Assembly: GCA_021784265.1 (NCBI GenBank)
Contig: JAJXTA010000072.1
Location: forward strand, 1-9,181
Direction of reading: 5' to 3'
Source: a bacterium
Lineage (GTDB): Bacteria > Verrucomicrobiota > Verrucomicrobiia > Limisphaerales > J093
Length of the DNA stretch: 9,181 nucleotides
The translations under genes were made by a program, and so were the position numbers. Positions 6,946 through 9,181 of the stretch are shown in pieces (within the stretch, counting starts at the first letter, position 1; every line of letters begins with the position of its first letter). A model generated the notes under the pieces. That model ran no database searches and was not told where the DNA came from. It saw only the letters and a program-made list of their open reading frames with translations.

Positions 6946-6961
6946 GCGGGTCCAGACCCGC
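6946..6961 (+). terminator. Hairpin between the PEP-CTERM gene and the exosortase gene
   Basis: GCGGGT (6946-6951) and ACCCGC (6956-6961) are perfect complements around a CCAG loop, 12 nt after the PEP-CTERM stop. No T-run follows. It could partly terminate or stabilise the substrate mRNA, allowing more substrate than sortase to be made; this role is inference. Confidence 0.38.
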
Positions 6962-7104
6962 CATCACTAGGCATGCTCAGCACAACCTGCCGCGGTTCTG
7001 GCGGCGCGCCACCAAACCACGGCTCCGCGGGGGCAACCGCGGGGCCCGGGGCAATCACGGCCGGGGGTGGCAACCCGTGCCGGCCCCGACGCCACACTCG
7101 GGTC

Positions 7105-8448
7105 ATGAAGCCGCCGGACTACCTCATGCTCGGGGCCTTGGCGCTCTCAGGCGCCTGGCTCTGGCTGCGAGATCGGAGCTGGCTGGCGGATCCCGCCAAC
7201 GCGTTGCCCGTCCTGGCCGCCCTACCGCTGTTTGTCTGGTTGGGGCGCCCCTGGCGCTTTGCGGACGGCCCCTGGCGGTGGGCGCCGCGGTGGGGCCTGC
7301 TTGCGGCGACGCTCTTCGCCCTGGGTTCCCTGCTCGGGAGCACGCTGCTGTTGGCGGGGTCCTGGACGGCGTTGTTGGGCGGCTGGCTGGCCGCGCGGGT
7401 GGAGCCCGAGGCGGCTGGCACGCTGCCCGGGTTAATGGTCTTGCCGCTGGCGGCGTTTCCCTGGCTCGGCGCGGACGTTGAACACGTCGGCTGGTGGTTT
7501 CGGCTCTCCGGGGCGGCGGTGGCGCAGTGGTTCTTGAGCGGGCTGCATCTGGAGGTCGTTCGCCACGGGACGTTGCTCGTGGTCGAAGGGTTGCCGGCGC
7601 GGGTGGAGCCAGCCTGCTCGGGGCTGCACGGCTTGCAGGCGATGCTGATTGCGGGCACGGTGCTGGCTTACCTCAAGCTGGGCCGCACGCGGCTCTACTG
7701 GTGGAATCTGCCGGTGCTCATCGCCGCCGCCTGGCTGGCCAACGCCCTCCGCATCATCGCCGGGTTGCTCTGCGGCGTGGCGCTCCGGAACCACGGGCGG
7801 CTGGCGTGGCTGGAGCCGCTCCATCTGGTGGCCGGTGGAATTGCGCTGTGCGCGATGTTTCTGTTCTGCTGGGGAGTTTTCCGCCTCGAAGAGCGGTGGT
7901 TGCGGCGTCGGGCGCCCGGGGTGCTCGAGGGGTCGGTGGCTTGGCGGTGGCTGGAGCCGATGGTGATCGCCTACTGTGCGTGGCGCTCGCGCCTCTTGCT
8001 CGACGCCTGGTTGCACAGCCCGTACGACCGCCTGGACGGCGTCTGTTTTCTCGTGTGGCTCCTGCCGGTCCTGGCCGCGGGGCGGGCGGACGCCCCGTGG
8101 CCCCGTCAGCCCGCGGGCTGGCGCCTGGGGCCGCTCAGCGTGGGGGTGGCCTTAACCTTCCTGGGCGACGTCGTGGACCTGAACCTGGCGCGCGAGGCGG
8201 GGTTGGCCGCGGCGCTCATGAGCCCGCCGCGGGCGCCGAAGGAGTTCCTGTGGCGGGCCAGCGCGCTGGCTTGGTTGCCGGCGGCGGGCTGGGCTGCCAG
8301 CCGCTGGGGGGCCGAGCCGGGCAGGCTCGCGGCCGTGCGGTTGCTGCTGTCCCTGGCCGGCGGGCTGGGGAGCGGGCGCCTTCTTCGTCCGCGCGGGCGA
8401 CCGCTGCCGGTGTTAGATCATGCGGTGGACTCGCACATGGTCTCCTGA
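7105..8448 (+). CDS. Exosortase/archaeosortase family membrane protein with long C-terminal extension
   Basis: From the ATG at 7105 this encodes 447 residues with many hydrophobic membrane segments. The exosortase catalytic triad is clear: Cys171 in EPACSGLHG, Arg216 in LANALRIIAG and His240 in LHLVAGG, with the usual spacing and each near or in a membrane segment. Exosortases recognise the PEP-CTERM signal and are thought to cut it and transfer the protein to another molecule. The frame stays open from an ATG at 6973, but those 44 extra residues are Gly/Pro/Arg-rich and unlike an N-terminus, whereas residue 5 onward from 7105 is a membrane helix; neither start has a good ribosome binding site. 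About 200 residues follow His240, with several further hydrophobic segments (for example about 307-322, 345-358, 390-405), far more than the core family needs. The gene overlaps the EpsI gene by 29 nt. I do not assign a numbered Xrt subtype. Confidence 0.87.
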   Translation: MKPPDYLMLGALALSGAWLWLRDRSWLADPANALPVLAALPLFVWLGRPWRFADGPWRWAPRWGLLAATLFALGSLLGSTLLLAGSWTALLGGWLAARVEPEAAGTLPGLMVLPLAAFPWLGADVEHVGWWFRLSGAAVAQWFLSGLHLEVVRHGTLLVVEGLPARVEPACSGLHGLQAMLIAGTVLAYLKLGRTRLYWWNLPVLIAAAWLANALRIIAGLLCGVALRNHGRLAWLEPLHLVAGGIALCAMFLFCWGVFRLEERWLRRRAPGVLEGSVAWRWLEPMVIAYCAWRSRLLLDAWLHSPYDRLDGVCFLVWLLPVLAAGRADAPWPRQPAGWRLGPLSVGVALTFLGDVVDLNLAREAGLAAALMSPPRAPKEFLWRASALAWLPAAGWAASRWGAEPGRLAAVRLLLSLAGGLGSGRLLRPRGRPLPVLDHAVDSHMVS

Positions 8449-9052
8449 GGCGTTCCGGCGCCTGGAGGCGCGCGCCCGACGGCGGATTCTGGGCCTCGGC
8501 ACCGTCTGCGCCCTCCTCTGCGGGATGCTGTGGGATGGGTTCCCGCTCCCCGACGAGCGGGGTTGGCTGGCGGAAGTCCCGGCGCGCGGCGCCGGCTTTG
8601 CGGCGCGGGACCTGCCGTTGCGCCCCTGGGAGCGCGCGGCGCTCGGCTCCGCGGGCGTGCTGCATCGACGTTACGATTATCAGGGCCACTATTTCTTCCT
8701 GACCGTGATCGACGGGACCCGAAATCGTCATGCGATCCATGACCCGCACTACTGCTTCGAAGGCGCCGGCTGGCGCCTGCGACAGGAGGAACGTCTGGCC
8801 ATCCCCGGCGGGACCGCCGCCGCCCTGGAGATGGCGCGGGAGGGCACGCCGGCCCACGTGATCTTTTGGTTTTCCGACGGCGGTCGGCGGCGCGCCTCGA
8901 TGTTCTGGTATTGGTGGCAGACGACCGTGCGCCGGCTCACCCTGGGGCGGTATGGCGCCGAGCCCTTGCTCGTGGTGCTCCAGAGCGGTGATCAAGCCAA
9001 CCCCGACTGGCCGGCCTGGTTGCCGGGCCTGATCGGCGCCCTGCGGCTCTAG
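8420..9052 (+). CDS. EpsI-family exosortase-associated protein
   Basis: This encodes 210 residues, the normal size for a stand-alone EpsI (DUF3485) protein. It has a basic N-terminus, one hydrophobic segment (about 23-38) likely to anchor it in the inner membrane, and an exported domain. The domain carries the family landmarks: an RYDYQG strand, a HDPHYCFEGAGW motif (Cys112, Gly117, Trp118) equivalent to the usual HxPxxCxxxxGW, and a later FWYWWQT strand. Its exact biochemical role is not settled; it is nearly always found beside, or fused to, exosortases in exopolysaccharide-linked sorting systems. The start at 8420 lies inside the exosortase gene, 29 nt before its stop, with no clear ribosome binding site, which suggests translational coupling. 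Identification rests on the motif plus context; the subtype is unknown. Confidence 0.82.
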   Translation: MRWTRTWSPEAFRRLEARARRRILGLGTVCALLCGMLWDGFPLPDERGWLAEVPARGAGFAARDLPLRPWERAALGSAGVLHRRYDYQGHYFFLTVIDGTRNRHAIHDPHYCFEGAGWRLRQEERLAIPGGTAAALEMAREGTPAHVIFWFSDGGRRRASMFWYWWQTTVRRLTLGRYGAEPLLVVLQSGDQANPDWPAWLPGLIGALRL

Positions 9053-9071
9053 TACGCGGTCGCCGGGCTCG

Positions 9072-9086
9072 CCCGCCCCCGGCGGG
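9072..9086. repeat. Short perfect hairpin between convergent genes
   Basis: CCCGCC (9072-9077) and GGCGGG (9081-9086) pair perfectly around CCC, 19 nt after the EpsI stop. It directly precedes a larger hairpin and may be part of the same termination region. Confidence 0.4.
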
Positions 9087-9088
9087 AG

Positions 9089-9116
9089 GGCGCCGCTCGC
9101 TGGGGCGAGGGGCGCC
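9089..9116. terminator. Strong hairpin, candidate bidirectional terminator
   Basis: The 12-nt arms 9089-9100 and 9105-9116 form 11 base pairs with one G-G mismatch around a TGGG loop. It lies 36 nt after the EpsI stop and 12 nt past the stop of the possible minus-strand gene at 9129, where a two-way terminator is expected. No T-run is present on either strand. Confidence 0.5.
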
Positions 9117-9128
9117 GGAGCCTGCCGG

Positions 9129-9181
9129 CTACTTTCGGTGCAGCGCCGTATCGAGCGCTTGCAGCAGTTCGCCGGTGGTGA
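9129..9181 (-). CDS. Possible 3' end of an unidentified gene (partial)
   Basis: On the minus strand the frame entering from the window edge reads TTGELLQALDTALHRK and stops at a TAG (9131-9129). The composition (Leu, Glu, Gln, Asp, Lys) looks like a normal helical C-terminus rather than the Arg/Pro/Gly-rich text of shadow frames here, and a strong hairpin lies just past the stop. Sixteen residues are too few to identify a family. Confidence 0.4.
   Translation of the reverse strand, partial: TTGELLQALDTALHRK

Noticed and set aside
6973..7104. N-terminal extension of the exosortase from the ATG at 6973
   Set aside because: The 44 extra residues are Gly/Pro/Arg-rich and not membrane-like, while the ATG at 7105 directly precedes the first membrane helix.
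7494..8702. 402-codon plus-strand frame spanning the exosortase and EpsI genes
   Set aside because: It is out of frame with both supported genes, extremely Gly/Ala/Arg-rich and has no membrane or domain pattern.

Overview
The window is very GC-rich and almost certainly comes from a member of the PVC superphylum, most likely Verrucomicrobiota. The main support is the large central gene, which joins the two domains first defined in Pirellula/Verrucomicrobium proteins: a membrane-bound-dehydrogenase-like beta-propeller and a C-terminal CxxCH heme domain. An exosortase/PEP-CTERM cassette, the general lack of good Shine-Dalgarno sites and long GC-driven shadow frames fit the same origin. I see no tRNA, rRNA, CRISPR array, transposase or integron-like structure.

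Layout. (1) Positions 1-600, minus strand: the first 200 codons of a PspA/IM30-like coiled-coil protein, running out of the window at its 3' end. (2) 601-801: a divergent intergenic region with several short perfect inverted repeats and candidate control signals for both flanking genes. (3) 802-6392, plus strand: a two-gene operon joined by an ATGA overlap. The first gene encodes a small secreted protein, probably a lipoprotein, with a discoidin-like domain and two C8 tracts near its signal peptide. The second encodes a roughly 1,600-residue exported multidomain protein: NodB-like deacetylase, FG-GAP/VCBS-type calcium-motif repeats, PVC dehydrogenase propeller, helical HEAT-like region and cytochrome c. 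(4) 6393-6588: 196 bases without a gene, holding a short hairpin just after the operon. (5) 6589-9052, plus strand: a compact protein-sorting cassette of a 114-residue PEP-CTERM protein, an exosortase with an unusually long C-terminal membrane extension, and an EpsI-family protein whose start overlaps the exosortase end by 29 nt. (6) 9053-9128: a convergent intergenic stretch with two strong hairpins, then (9129-9181, minus strand) what may be the last codons of another gene.

How the genes may work together. The operon at 802-6392 looks like a cell-envelope redox system acting on a carbohydrate-like substrate: a binding protein plus an enzyme that could deacetylate and oxidise a sugar and pass electrons to its own c-type heme. 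This is inference from domains. The sorting cassette supplies a substrate, the protease/transpeptidase-like exosortase and the accessory EpsI protein, a set that in other bacteria is tied to envelope or extracellular-matrix polysaccharide. The PspA-like gene would serve membrane maintenance. No evidence links the three units functionally beyond their shared envelope theme.
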